A stretch of 64,000 nucleotides of DNA from an uncultured Desulfuromusa sp. (GCF_963675815.1 NZ_OY776574.1:2226001-2290000), one strand, 5' to 3'. Numbered from the stretch's first letter, positions 7,397 to 15,833 are shown. Numbers and translations: made by a program. The notes: generated by a model from the sequence alone, not told the origin.

Positions 7397-8104
7397 ATGG
7401 ATATAAATCAACTCGTTAATGACGCTAGCGAAAAAGACGTCAAGTCCGCACTATCATATTTTCTCCAAAGTTACATGACTCCAGCTTTTGGCGCTTTACC
7501 TAAAAACGAAGTCGAGCTAATCGTACTGAATGTGCTCGAAAAATTGAAAGCAATAGATGAAGAACCGGAATTGTATGAGTTTGTATCAAAACTGAAGGTA
7601 ACCCGTTCCAAGGCGCGTGGCTTGATCTATGATCGAGAGCTTAGGAGATCTTCTGAAGAAGAACTAGATAATAAAGTAAAAAGCCTATTAAAGAGACCGC
7701 TAATTCAAAAGAATGGTGACCTATATGTTCTAGAGGTGGAAAACCCTTTAGTTTCAGATCACCTAAGATCAAAAGTGCAAAAATTAGGCTATGTCTCTGA
7801 TGGATCATTTTCACCAAGCATTATTAAGCTGGGTCTTGATGCTATCACTGCGCTTATAGAGTCGTATTTATCCACTAAAGAAAAAGAAGATATCAAAGCT
7901 GCGTTGGTAGCTGCCGGTGCGCCGGACACGTCTTTCAAAGGCATCCTAAAGGCTACTTTCAAGAAGGTCGCCAGTAAATTAGCATCGGATACTGGAGAAG
8001 CCTTGATGGACAAAGCATCTGATTTTATCTCTCCAATAATAGATGCAGGTATTGAACTAATTACAGCAAAGGCTGACGAGCTTTTTGAAGAAGATGAGGA
8101 GTAA
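7397..8104 (+). CDS. Cassette 1: uncharacterised 235-residue protein
   Basis: I do not recognise this protein. It has no signal peptide or clear membrane segment. The N-terminal half is helical and charged, the middle contains a basic stretch (KLKVTRSKARGLIYDREL), and residues 150-225 are alanine/lysine-rich amphipathic helix (KGILKATFKKVASKLASDTG) before an acidic end (LFEEDEE). The gene is followed within 4 bp by a well-formed attC, marking it as an integron cassette. Amphipathic helices with an acidic tail could suit a regulatory or toxin/immunity role, but that is speculation. Confidence 0.75.
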   Translation: MDINQLVNDASEKDVKSALSYFLQSYMTPAFGALPKNEVELIVLNVLEKLKAIDEEPELYEFVSKLKVTRSKARGLIYDRELRRSSEEELDNKVKSLLKRPLIQKNGDLYVLEVENPLVSDHLRSKVQKLGYVSDGSFSPSIIKLGLDAITALIESYLSTKEKEDIKAALVAAGAPDTSFKGILKATFKKVASKLASDTGEALMDKASDFISPIIDAGIELITAKADELFEEDEE

Positions 8105-8107
8105 AAC

Positions 8108-8167
8108 GGTTAACAAGGCGCTCAAGTAAGGACGCGCTAACGCGCGCCGCTTAGCTTGGCGTTATAC
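8108..8167 (+). other. attC site 1
   Basis: 60 bp from GGTTAAC to GTTATAC (core, cleavage expected between G and TT at 8161). Complementary arms can fold: AAGGCGCTCAAGTAA with TTAGCTTGGC, and an inner GG(A)CGCGC / GCGCGCC stem closed by TAAC, with an unpaired A of the kind that sets strand choice. A textbook attC layout. Confidence 0.88.
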
Positions 8168-8171
8168 ATCT

Positions 8172-8567
8172 ATGAAATGGATATTCAAAATAGGCGAGAT
8201 CTCCAACGGGGCTTATGAGTGTATCGGCAAGCGTGATACAGGAAATATTGTCTCACTTACTTGTGGTGAAGATGAGGTCTATCGCGTTTATCAGCAGGCA
8301 TACGAGCTGGAGCTAGAAATGGGTACCTTACCAGGTGAAGCTCTTTTCCAGATTGTCTCTAGTGCAAAACACTTATGGAGTACAGAATATAATGATGCTT
8401 CCTTCGGATCTTGGTTGGTAGAGGATAGGGAAACCAATGATCGTTTCATCTATGATGGCAAAGATTTCTATTTTGCTGCTTACCTAGGTAGGATTGACCC
8501 AGTATGGGAGGGTGCTATCAGCGATTTAGATGCGAATGCAGCTAAAGTTTTTCAATTGCTGATTTAA
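8172..8567 (+). CDS. Cassette 2: uncharacterised 131-residue protein
   Basis: Unrecognised protein of 131 residues, acidic, rich in aromatic residues, no signal peptide or membrane segment. It starts MKWIFKIGEISNGAYECIGK and includes LWSTEYNDASFGSWLVEDRE. The ATG is only 5 bp after the attC1 core and has no Shine-Dalgarno sequence, so translation may depend on upstream coupling. It is bounded by attC sites on both sides, proving cassette status in layout. Size and composition resemble many orphan cassette proteins and small immunity-type proteins; no function can be assigned. Confidence 0.75.
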   Translation: MKWIFKIGEISNGAYECIGKRDTGNIVSLTCGEDEVYRVYQQAYELELEMGTLPGEALFQIVSSAKHLWSTEYNDASFGSWLVEDRETNDRFIYDGKDFYFAAYLGRIDPVWEGAISDLDANAAKVFQLLI

Positions 8568-8573
8568 TTCGAT

Positions 8574-8674
8574 GTATAGCAAATCATTAAAGCCGACCGC
8601 TTACGCATGTCACGCCATTTGCAGGAAAAGCAAATAGCGCGCCACGCTACGGCGGCTTAATTCCACCGTTAGAA
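8574..8674 (+). other. attC site 2
   Basis: About 101 bp ending in the core GTTAGAA (8668-8674). Outer arms ATTAAAGCCGACCG and CGGCGGCTTAAT are complementary. The variable terminal structure contains ATTTGC / GCAAAT. The inverse core reads GTATAGC, two bases off the RYYYAAC consensus. Confidence 0.8.
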
Positions 8675-8683
8675 GGAAAAAAT

Positions 8684-9829
8684 ATGAAGGAAGTCATAGA
8701 AGAGCTACTGTACGAACAAGAGAGCCATACTCTAGACTTCAAGTCCGAGCAGTATAAATTTATTGGTGCAGAGCCACATGAAAAATGCGAATTACTCAAA
8801 GACATATTAGCCTTTGCGAACGCATGGCGACGCACAGATGCTTACATACTAATTGGCGTAAAAGAAAACAGTGGTGGTCGTGCTGAAATTGTTGGAATTC
8901 AAGAAAGCATTGACGATGCCCAATTGCAGCAATTTGTGAATCAAAAAGTTCAAAGACCAATTAACTTTTCATATCATTCAATTGACTTTGAAAATAAAAA
9001 CATCGCTGTTATTAAAATTGGACCGCAGGAGCGGCCAATTTACCTTAAAAATAATTACGGAAGACTAAAAAAAGATACTATTTACATAAAAAGAGGCTCA
9101 TCTACTGACATCGCATCACCTGATGAAATTTCTAAAATGGGCTCAGCAGCAGCCGAACCTTATAGCAGAGAACCAAATTTAATTTTTGGCTTTGCCGATC
9201 TTAAGAACAGGAAAACGTTAGGGAATGAAATCGAGGCAGAAACTAAAATAATAAATATTACAGACGAATCATCAATTCCCGACTACGGAACCTCAGGTTC
9301 TGGCATATACGCCACGCGACTCAGTGACTACAGTAAAAACAAAGACTACTATCGTGAACTTGCTGAATTTGCGAAGCAGAAAAACTATTTCTATCCTTTG
9401 TCTTTTTCGCTCTACAATGAATCTAATATTGTTTCTTCAGGCATAAATATCGAACTGTTCATAAAGAACAACGATAACATATTGACAATTTACGAAGAAA
9501 AAGACTTGCAAGACTTACCATCCTCTGACGGGCTATTTTTAAGGAGTAACATCAATACAATAATAAAAAGCAGTCAATCAACTACGAGTCTTAAGCGGGT
9601 CGGCTCTGATTATCATGCTGAATTCTTTATTGAAAAAGCACAGCCAAAACAGACAATATTTTACGAAGACTACTTATATATTGGTTCAACGGACAGCACA
9701 AATGTCAAAATCGATTTCACAATCTACAGTGACAACCTTTCCAACCCATTAACAGGGGAACTACAGTTAAACCTTAATACTGAAACTAAATCTATTAGTT
9801 ATCGCAATATACCAAGGTTAAACAAATAA
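8684..9829 (+). CDS. Cassette 3: AlbA_2 (Schlafen-type) putative DNA-binding domain protein
   Basis: 381 residues; ATG follows AGAAGGA, which overlaps the attC2 core. Residues about 10-140 match the AlbA_2 domain: ESHTLDFKSEQY, then DILAFANAWRRTDAYILIGV, VQRPINFSYHS and the IYIKRGSSTDIASPDEI ending. The remaining 230 residues are AT-rich in coding, beta-rich and unrecognised. AlbA_2 proteins are linked to transcription control and, in some contexts, to phage defence or nucleic-acid cleavage. As an integron cassette it was probably acquired; a defence role is only a hypothesis. Confidence 0.8.
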   Translation: MKEVIEELLYEQESHTLDFKSEQYKFIGAEPHEKCELLKDILAFANAWRRTDAYILIGVKENSGGRAEIVGIQESIDDAQLQQFVNQKVQRPINFSYHSIDFENKNIAVIKIGPQERPIYLKNNYGRLKKDTIYIKRGSSTDIASPDEISKMGSAAAEPYSREPNLIFGFADLKNRKTLGNEIEAETKIINITDESSIPDYGTSGSGIYATRLSDYSKNKDYYRELAEFAKQKNYFYPLSFSLYNESNIVSSGINIELFIKNNDNILTIYEEKDLQDLPSSDGLFLRSNINTIIKSSQSTTSLKRVGSDYHAEFFIEKAQPKQTIFYEDYLYIGSTDSTNVKIDFTIYSDNLSNPLTGELQLNLNTETKSISYRNIPRLNK

Positions 9830-9832
9830 TTC

Positions 9833-9865
9833 TTCTAACACTTATCAGGCCCCCGGCCGTTAAGA
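9833..9865 (+). other. Collapsed or degenerate attC-like site
   Basis: TTCTAAC at 9833-9839 and GTTAAGA at 9859-9865 resemble the inverse core and core of an attC, joined by only 19 bp containing GGCC/GGCC. Too short for a working attC; it could be an internally deleted one that ends the array. Confidence 0.35.
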
Positions 9866-10632
9866 GTAAAGATAGCCATTAACGCAAAAGATGACTTTTC
9901 GTTCTTTGACAAGCGACTGATCAACTACGAATCATCCGGTTTCTGACTTGGGCTTCTTAACTGGCTGCAGATTTCGAATTCTGCTCCAAACATTTATCGA
10001 GGCTCTTGAGTGCGAAGGGCTGGGCATCTGTGACCAAACTGCCTTCGCTACCTGGAAACACTTGCGTACCCTTGTGCCGTCCCATTCAAAAAAGCTTGGT
10101 CCTGTCACTATCACCGACCATAGTTAGTGCCGGGCTCGGGGAAGGAGCAGAATCAGTTGCTGACCCCATTGGATCATCGCGCATTTGTTTGTGAGGGCGG
10201 GACAGCCCCCCAATCAAAAACAACTGGCTGACGGGAGTTGGCAACTTATGCCGATCGACTTTGGGTTTTTATGCCCCAGAACAAAGTCGATATTTTCGAT
10301 CGGCCAGCTAGTATCAGAAGAAGATGAACTCGCTGCCGACGACAAGACGTTCGCGATAAGGTTTGATCAGGCGTAAGAAAGATTTTGGTTTGGTGGATAT
10401 ATTCTTGTGAACCACAACCTCACCGACAGAATTGAGAGACCAGACATCCATGGATCACTATTCAGGTCGATTCCGCTATAATAAATTGTGCTGGCTCCTT
10501 TGTTTGAGGGTTGTGTCACTTCTTAAGGTTTCCCCAGTGGTGCAGTTTTCAGGGGGGCGGCATTTGCATGAAAATAGTTTCTTGGTATCTTTGTATCTTT
10601 GTGATTTTAATAATGGTTCGAGGAAATAGAGG
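9866..10632. other. Decayed intergenic region between integron and amrS
   Basis: No supportable gene. Short open frames (60-65 codons) on both strands lack ribosome sites and family resemblance. A plus-strand fragment around 9866-9948 ends INYESSGF and could be a gene relic. TATAAT at 10476-10481 might belong to the amrS promoter, but no clear -35 is seen. Confidence 0.5.
10251..10302. repeat. Nested inverted repeat in decayed region
   Basis: Inner arms ATCGACTTTG (10254-10263) and CAAAGTCGAT (10282-10291) are perfectly complementary across an 18-nt loop. The outer CCGATCGA and TCGATCGG also pair. No T-run follows on either strand, so it is not an obvious terminator. Purpose unknown. Confidence 0.6.
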
Positions 10633-11655
10633 ATGAAGATGCAGGAAGCATTGTTATATCAAAAATTGGATGATGGTAAGGTTCGCTGCCGGCTTTGTGC
10701 CCATTATTGTGTGATTGCCAGAGGTCAGAAAGGGCTCTGCCAGGTACGCGAAAATCAGGATGGCAAACTTTACTCTCTGGTTTATGGTCGCACTATCAGT
10801 CAGGGTGTTGACCCTATTGAGAAAAAGCCCTTGTATCATTTTTACCCCGGCAGTCGGACTTTTTCCATTGCGACACCGGGATGTAACTTCCGTTGTGACT
10901 GGTGTCAGAACTGGGAGATTTCACAGGTGCCCCGGCCGCAACATTTTATGACAGGAAAAGAGTTATCCCCGGATGATGTCGTCGCCGCTGCCCGGACGTC
11001 TGCTTGCCGTTCAATTGCTTATACCTACACAGAACCGACAATTTTCTTTGAATACAGCTATGATACAGCTCGTCTGGCACGGGAAGCCGGGATCGCCAAC
11101 CTGTACGTCAGCAATGGCTATATGTCGTCAGAAATGCTGGATTTGTTTCATCCCTGGCTGGATGCCGCCAATATCGATCTTAAAGCTTTTCGGGATGCAA
11201 CCTATCGAAAATATGTGGGTGCCGGATTACAGCCGGTCCTTGATAGTCTGAAAAGACTTTCCAGTGCAGGAGTCTGGCTTGAAGTGACGACGCTGGTGAT
11301 TCCCGGTATCAATGATGATCCGAAGGAATTGGAGGATATTGCAATGTTTATTGCTGAAGAGCTCGGAACCGATACTCCCTGGCATGTCAGCCGGTTTTTC
11401 CCACAGTATAAAATGGAGCAGATTCCCCCGACACCGCCGGAGGTTTTGCAGCAGGCGGTTGAAATCGGGCAGAAGAAGGGGCTTAAATACGTTTATATGG
11501 GGAATGTCGGCGGAGAAATGAACACAAATTGCCCTGCTTGCGGTGCTTTGCTGATTCGTCGTAGTCGTTTTGAGGTGAGTTGTCAGGTGGACAGGAAGGG
11601 GTGCTGCCCCGGTTGTGGTGAACATATTGCCGGCGTTGGGGTTGCCGGAGGGTAA
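10633..11655 (+). CDS. amrS: AmmeMemoRadiSam-system radical SAM enzyme
   Basis: 340 residues. GAGGAAAT precedes ATG 10633; a second ATG at 10639 is also possible. N-terminal cysteine cluster CRLCAHYC, then LYSLVYGRTISQGVDPIEKK and the radical SAM motif CNFRCDWCQNW. YTEPTIFFEY and SNGYMS follow the family pattern. The C-terminus carries a zinc-ribbon-like CPACG ... CCPGCG pair. The family resembles pyruvate-formate-lyase activators and normally partners AMMECR1 and MEMO1 proteins; neither gene is beside it here. Its substrate is unknown. It stands alone on plus after the integron region. Confidence 0.88.
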   Translation: MKMQEALLYQKLDDGKVRCRLCAHYCVIARGQKGLCQVRENQDGKLYSLVYGRTISQGVDPIEKKPLYHFYPGSRTFSIATPGCNFRCDWCQNWEISQVPRPQHFMTGKELSPDDVVAAARTSACRSIAYTYTEPTIFFEYSYDTARLAREAGIANLYVSNGYMSSEMLDLFHPWLDAANIDLKAFRDATYRKYVGAGLQPVLDSLKRLSSAGVWLEVTTLVIPGINDDPKELEDIAMFIAEELGTDTPWHVSRFFPQYKMEQIPPTPPEVLQQAVEIGQKKGLKYVYMGNVGGEMNTNCPACGALLIRRSRFEVSCQVDRKGCCPGCGEHIAGVGVAGG

Positions 11656-11659
11656 CCAG

Positions 11660-11953
11660 TTACTGATTTTTTAAATGTTCCAGGTAGTCTGCCCACTCTA
11701 AGGGCAGCAGGTTTTTTTTCTGATTGTTGCACTCCTTACAGGCAGGAACGCAGTTGCCTTTAGTCGATCGTCCTCCTCTGGCAACTGGAACAACGTGGTC
11801 AAGGGTCAATTCTTTGGGGAGGACAGATCGTCCGCAGTAATGGCAGATCCCTTTGGCAATCCGGTTTTTCCACCAGTTCTGTTTGCGCAATTCTCGCGCT
11901 TTCTGCCGTTCCCTGCGGACCTGTTCTTCATCAACTTCAATTTCCCAGTCCAT
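11660..11953 (-). CDS. HNH endonuclease family protein
   Basis: 97 residues. A charged N-terminal helix (VRRERQKARELRKQNWWKN) precedes the HNH fold: zinc Cys pair CHYC, catalytic-type LDHVVPVARGG, and second Cys pair CKECNNQKKN. All HNH residues (D-H, N, zinc knuckle) are present. Such small single-domain HNH proteins are common in this order; their targets are unknown. Tail-to-tail with amrS, separated by 4 bp, and divergent from trkA. Confidence 0.88.
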   Translation of the reverse strand: MDWEIEVDEEQVRRERQKARELRKQNWWKNRIAKGICHYCGRSVLPKELTLDHVVPVARGGRSTKGNCVPACKECNNQKKNLLPLEWADYLEHLKNQ

Positions 11954-12057
11954 CTTATCTCCTCGGTTTCGGGCAGATTATTGCACAATTTGCTGATTTA
12001 TGCGATCTTGTCAAATTGTTTTTCATCGAAAAAATATCGGAATGGAAGATATAACAT

Positions 12058-13410
12058 ATGAAAATCCTTATTGTTGGCTCTGGTCAGGTCGGCTATTTTT
12101 TGTGCGACCGCCTGTCACGTGAAGGGCATGAAGTGACCCTGGTTGATCAGGATGAAGCTGTTGTTGAACGGGCTCAGGATCGTTTGAATGTTCTTGGTGT
12201 TGTCGGCAACGGGGCAAGCGCAGAGATTTTGGTGCAAGCCGGTATTAACGATGTCGATATCTTTATTGCCGTGACCAATATGGATGAGGTGAATATTCTT
12301 GCCTGTTTGTTGGCGCGCGAGTATCAGGTTAAAATTCTTGTTGCACGAACCAAGAATATTGAGTACACCAGCCACAAAGCGGTTCTTTCAAAAGAAAAAC
12401 TCGGGATTGATCTGCTGATCAACCCGGAAGATGCCGTTGCCGAAGAACTTTCCAAACTAGCTTGTAATTCCAAAGCATTTGATGTCGCTGAATTTGCCGA
12501 TGGCCAGATCCTGTTTCAGGGTTACAGGATCGAAGCAGAAAGCCCTCTGTGTGATTTAACTTTGACAGAGCTGGGTGAATTGCGAGGGATGTATCGTTTC
12601 CTTGTTGTCGCTATTAGTCGAGGCAGTGCCACGATTATCCCGCGGGGAGATGACATGATCCAGGCAGGTGATCGGATCTACATCTTTGCCCCGCAGCAGG
12701 AGCTGCCATCCATAAATTATCTATTGCAATCGGAACGATCAGAAGAAAAATCGAATCGCAGGGTCTTTGTTCTTGGTGGCGGGAGGATCGGTTTACAGGT
12801 CGCCCAGAATATGGAAAAGCTCCATTTTCAGATCAAGTTAATCGAGAAAGATGAGGACCGCTGTTATAAGTTGGCTGAGCAGTTAAATAAGACTGTTGTT
12901 ATCAATGCTGAAGGGTTGGATGTCCAGACTCTGGTTGATGAAGGGTTGACGGATGCTGATGTTTTCATCGCCGTCACTGAAAACGATCAGACGAATATTC
13001 TCACCTGCTTGTTGGCGCGACAACATAATGTTCGGCGGACTCTCGCACTGGTGAGTCAACCGGAGTTGATCGGGCTGGCTTCTGATCTTGGTATTGACGC
13101 CTGTATTTCTCCCCGCCTGGCAGCGGCGGGGGCCATTCTGAAATTTGTGCGACGGGGTGATATTATCTCCCTGACTGCCGTTGAGGGCAGCAATTCCGAA
13201 GTTTTAGAACTGGAAATTGGCAAAGACAGTGGCCTGCTGGCAACTCCCTTGAGTGGGTTACATTTTCCCCGTGGAGCTATTATCGGAGCTATTGTCCGGG
13301 GTGATAACTATGAGATTCCAACAGGTGACAGTACCCTAGAAGCTGGGGATCGCGTCGTTGTTTTCACTCTTCCGGAAGCGTTGCAGAAGGTTGAAAGGTT
13401 TTTTGCCTGA
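12058..13410 (+). CDS. trkA: Trk potassium uptake system NAD-binding subunit TrkA
   Basis: 450 residues with the full TrkA plan of RCK_N-RCK_C repeated twice. The first Rossmann motif is ILIVGSGQVGYFLCDRL with the acidic strand end VTLVDQD; the second is VFVLGGGRIGLQVAQN (about 240). The peripheral cytoplasmic ring binds NAD(H)/ATP and gates TrkH. It is immediately followed by trkH with no gap (TGA then ATG), so the two are translated as an operon. Confidence 0.95.
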   Translation: MKILIVGSGQVGYFLCDRLSREGHEVTLVDQDEAVVERAQDRLNVLGVVGNGASAEILVQAGINDVDIFIAVTNMDEVNILACLLAREYQVKILVARTKNIEYTSHKAVLSKEKLGIDLLINPEDAVAEELSKLACNSKAFDVAEFADGQILFQGYRIEAESPLCDLTLTELGELRGMYRFLVVAISRGSATIIPRGDDMIQAGDRIYIFAPQQELPSINYLLQSERSEEKSNRRVFVLGGGRIGLQVAQNMEKLHFQIKLIEKDEDRCYKLAEQLNKTVVINAEGLDVQTLVDEGLTDADVFIAVTENDQTNILTCLLARQHNVRRTLALVSQPELIGLASDLGIDACISPRLAAAGAILKFVRRGDIISLTAVEGSNSEVLELEIGKDSGLLATPLSGLHFPRGAIIGAIVRGDNYEIPTGDSTLEAGDRVVVFTLPEALQKVERFFA

Positions 13411-14856
13411 ATGAATCTTATTCTGACATTACGCATTCTGGGAGCGCTGCTTCTCTTTCTTGGTGGATCGCTTTTTGCCCCGCTGCCTTTTTCCTGGTAC
13501 TACGGGGATGGCGTCTGGTCGGCATTTCTCGCTTCTGCGATGATCTGTTTTATTATTGGCGGCCTGCTGTTCCGTTTTTGTAAGAGTCCAAAAGAGCTGA
13601 CGGTTCGTGAAGGATTTGCTGTTGTAACTTTTGGCTGGACTGTTTTTGCTGTTTTTGGCGCACTTCCCTATCTGCTTTCCGGAGCTATTGCTTCTCCCCT
13701 CGATGCCATTTTTGAAACGATGAGTGGATTTACCACGACCGGTTCTACCATTCTGACAGAAATTGAAGCCATGCCGCAGAGTTTATTGTTCTGGCGTGCT
13801 TTGACCCATTGGCTTGGTGGCATGGGGATTATTGTTCTTTCTCTGGCAATTTTACCGATGCTGGGTGTCGGAGGTATGCAGTTGTTTAAGGCGGAGGTTC
13901 CCGGCCCCACAGCTGACCGTCTGAAACCACGTATTCAGGATACGGCTAAAATGCTCTGGGGTGTTTATGTGCTGTTAACTGCAGTTGAAACCCTGTTGTT
14001 GATGTTCGGGGGAATGAGTTTTTTTGATGCGCTTTGCCATTCTTTCGCAACTTTAGCCACAGGTGGTTTTTCGACCAAGAACAATTCTTTAGCTGCTTAC
14101 GACAGCAGTTATATTGATGGTGTGGTCACCCTGTTTATGATTCTGGCCGGGATTAACTTCGCTCTTCACTTTCAGATATTACGCGGTAAAGCCAAAGAAT
14201 TTTTCCAGAGTGAGGAGTTGCGTGTCTATCTCGGTATTATTCTGGCGGCAACAGTCATTATCATGTCATTCAATTGGTCCTCAGGGATTTATCGACACTT
14301 TGGTGAGAATTTGCGTTACTCCATTTTTCAGGTGTCTTCAATAATGACGACGACCGGGTTTGGAACCGCTGATTTTGAATTGTGGCCGGTTGTGGCTCAG
14401 TATATTTTATTACTGTTGATGTTTATTGGTGGTTGCGCCGGTTCAACGGGTGGTGGCATGAAGGTTGCCCGGATTTTATTGCTGTTTAAGCATGCTCAGG
14501 TTCAGGTGTTCCGATTGATTCACCCCAGGGCAATCAGGTTGGTAAAGCTTGGAAATCGTCCCGTTGATAAAGAAGTTCTGCAAGCGATACTTGGTTTTTT
14601 TGCTCTTTTTATTGGAGTATTTGTGGTCGGATCACTTCTTGTCGCTGCAAGTGGTATGGATCTTATCTCTGCCGGTTCTGCTGTTGTCGCTTGTCTCGCC
14701 AATATTGGTCCCGGCCTTGGTTCTGTCGGGCCGGTTGATAATTTTTCCCATGTTCCCGGTTTCGGTAAAATGGTTCTGGTGATCTGTATGTTAATGGGGC
14801 GGCTCGAACTGTTTACTGTTCTGGTCCTGTTTTTCCCGTCCTTCTGGCGCAAATAG
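13411..14856 (+). CDS. trkH: Trk potassium uptake channel subunit TrkH
   Basis: 481 residues, integral membrane protein with about ten hydrophobic segments. The four selectivity-filter loops can be seen: SGFTTTGST, LATGGFST, TTTGFGTAD and ACLANIGPGLGS. Potassium/proton or sodium uptake with TrkA. It directly abuts trkA and ends before the strong hairpin at 14873. Confidence 0.95.
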   Translation: MNLILTLRILGALLLFLGGSLFAPLPFSWYYGDGVWSAFLASAMICFIIGGLLFRFCKSPKELTVREGFAVVTFGWTVFAVFGALPYLLSGAIASPLDAIFETMSGFTTTGSTILTEIEAMPQSLLFWRALTHWLGGMGIIVLSLAILPMLGVGGMQLFKAEVPGPTADRLKPRIQDTAKMLWGVYVLLTAVETLLLMFGGMSFFDALCHSFATLATGGFSTKNNSLAAYDSSYIDGVVTLFMILAGINFALHFQILRGKAKEFFQSEELRVYLGIILAATVIIMSFNWSSGIYRHFGENLRYSIFQVSSIMTTTGFGTADFELWPVVAQYILLLLMFIGGCAGSTGGGMKVARILLLFKHAQVQVFRLIHPRAIRLVKLGNRPVDKEVLQAILGFFALFIGVFVVGSLLVAASGMDLISAGSAVVACLANIGPGLGSVGPVDNFSHVPGFGKMVLVICMLMGRLELFTVLVLFFPSFWRK

Positions 14857-14872
14857 AAGGGCTTAAAGTCGA

Positions 14873-14909
14873 AAGCCCCCATCATCCAAATTTTGAATGA
14901 TGGGGGCTT
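14873..14909 (+). terminator. Hairpin after trkH
   Basis: AAGCCCCCATCAT / ATGATGGGGGCTT, a 13-bp stem directly after trkH. It lacks a long T-run. A second hairpin AACCTGTT / AACAGGTT lies at 14921-14942. Confidence 0.7.
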
Positions 14910-14984
14910 CCCCCCTCCGGAACCTGTTGAAACGAACAGGTTGAATAACCTGAATTTTGTTGAAGTATACAGATAACTTCTGAC

Positions 14985-15008
14985 AAAAATCTGAATTGTC
15001 GATTCAGA
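14985..15008 (-). terminator. Terminator of the rluD-pgeF operon
   Basis: On the minus strand TCTGAAT-CGACA-ATTCAGA is followed by TTTTTG, about 30 bp after the pgeF stop. Confidence 0.65.
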
Positions 15009-15038
15009 AACAGTAAAAAATTCACAATTCCATATAAA

Positions 15039-15833
15039 TTATTCCCCTAATTTCAAAAAACTTATTTGTCGCCCTGTCACCCCGTTATCACGGCGGTGGG
15101 AAAAAAATAGTTCCGGATGACAGCAGGTGCACTCCTTGGATGTTTCTATGTTTTGCACTTGCAGTTGCGATTGTTCCAGCTGTAATTGGCAGCTGAGGGG
15201 GATGTCTAACTGCCAGTGTCCCAGGCTGGTTTCTTTAGAAATTTCTTTCCAGAATCCGCTTCCCTGCCTGAAAGCGTCACGAACCGGGCGATCAACTTCG
15301 TAAGAGTGAGCGCCAATTCCGGGCCCAATTGCGGCCTGAAGTTCTTCAGCCGGACAGTTAAAATGTGTCTGGATTGTCTGTATGACTTTTGCAATCAAGC
15401 CATTTGCAGCACCTCGCCAGCCAACATGGATTGCTGCAATGATTTTCATTTTTTCGTGCCAGATCAGCAATGGAAAACAATCTGCGGTTAAGATGCCAAT
15501 CATGATTTCAGACTGATTGGTGATAATGGCATCTACTTCTACACCTAAAAAATGGCTCAGGTCCGGGTTGTTTTCGTCAATCAGAAGGATGTCATCTCCG
15601 TGGACCTGTTTCACCGTCAGCAGTTGATGGGGGGCCAGGCCGAAAGCCCGGATGAACGAAGCGCGATTGCTTTCCACATTTGTCGGATGATCAGCAGTGC
15701 CGAATCCCATATTCAGAGAGTTAAATGGGGGGCGACTGACCCCACCATTGCGTGTGCTGAAACCGGCGACCAGCCCAGCTGGTAGATTTGTTGGCTGTAG
15801 GTATGAGATTTTACCTTTGCGGACAAGCTTCAT
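15039..15833 (-). CDS. pgeF: YfiH/DUF152 family protein (peptidoglycan editing factor PgeF)
   Basis: 264 residues, soluble. Family zinc/copper ligand motifs are present: VKQVHGDD, LTADCFPLLIW and AAIHVGWRGAANGL, with AAIGPGIGAHSYEVD in the C-terminal half and a CTCCHPELFFSHRRD segment. Members have been described as multicopper polyphenol oxidases, adenosine deaminase/phosphorylases, and as PgeF, which removes mis-incorporated serine from peptidoglycan precursors. Last gene of a minus-strand operon with rluD. Confidence 0.9.
   Translation of the reverse strand: MKLVRKGKISYLQPTNLPAGLVAGFSTRNGGVSRPPFNSLNMGFGTADHPTNVESNRASFIRAFGLAPHQLLTVKQVHGDDILLIDENNPDLSHFLGVEVDAIITNQSEIMIGILTADCFPLLIWHEKMKIIAAIHVGWRGAANGLIAKVIQTIQTHFNCPAEELQAAIGPGIGAHSYEVDRPVRDAFRQGSGFWKEISKETSLGHWQLDIPLSCQLQLEQSQLQVQNIETSKECTCCHPELFFSHRRDNGVTGRQISFLKLGE

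Larger units (their letters stand above)
6985..9865 (+). mobile_element. Integron remnant: truncated integrase, three cassettes, attC sites
   Basis: The element comprises an IntI C-terminal fragment (to 7201), a possible attI segment, three plus-strand cassette genes (7397-8104, 8172-8567, 8684-9829) and attC sites after each. The cassettes encode unrelated proteins, lack obvious individual promoters and have AT-rich genes, as usual for chromosomal integron cassettes. The integrase fragment is on the same strand as the cassettes, unlike class 1-3 integrons. It sits between the flavodiiron terminator and amrS and is probably immobile now. Confidence 0.8.

Noticed and set aside
9932..10376. Short open frames on both strands after the integron
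   Set aside because: No ribosome sites, no family resemblance, and overlapping frames of similar length; treated as decayed DNA.
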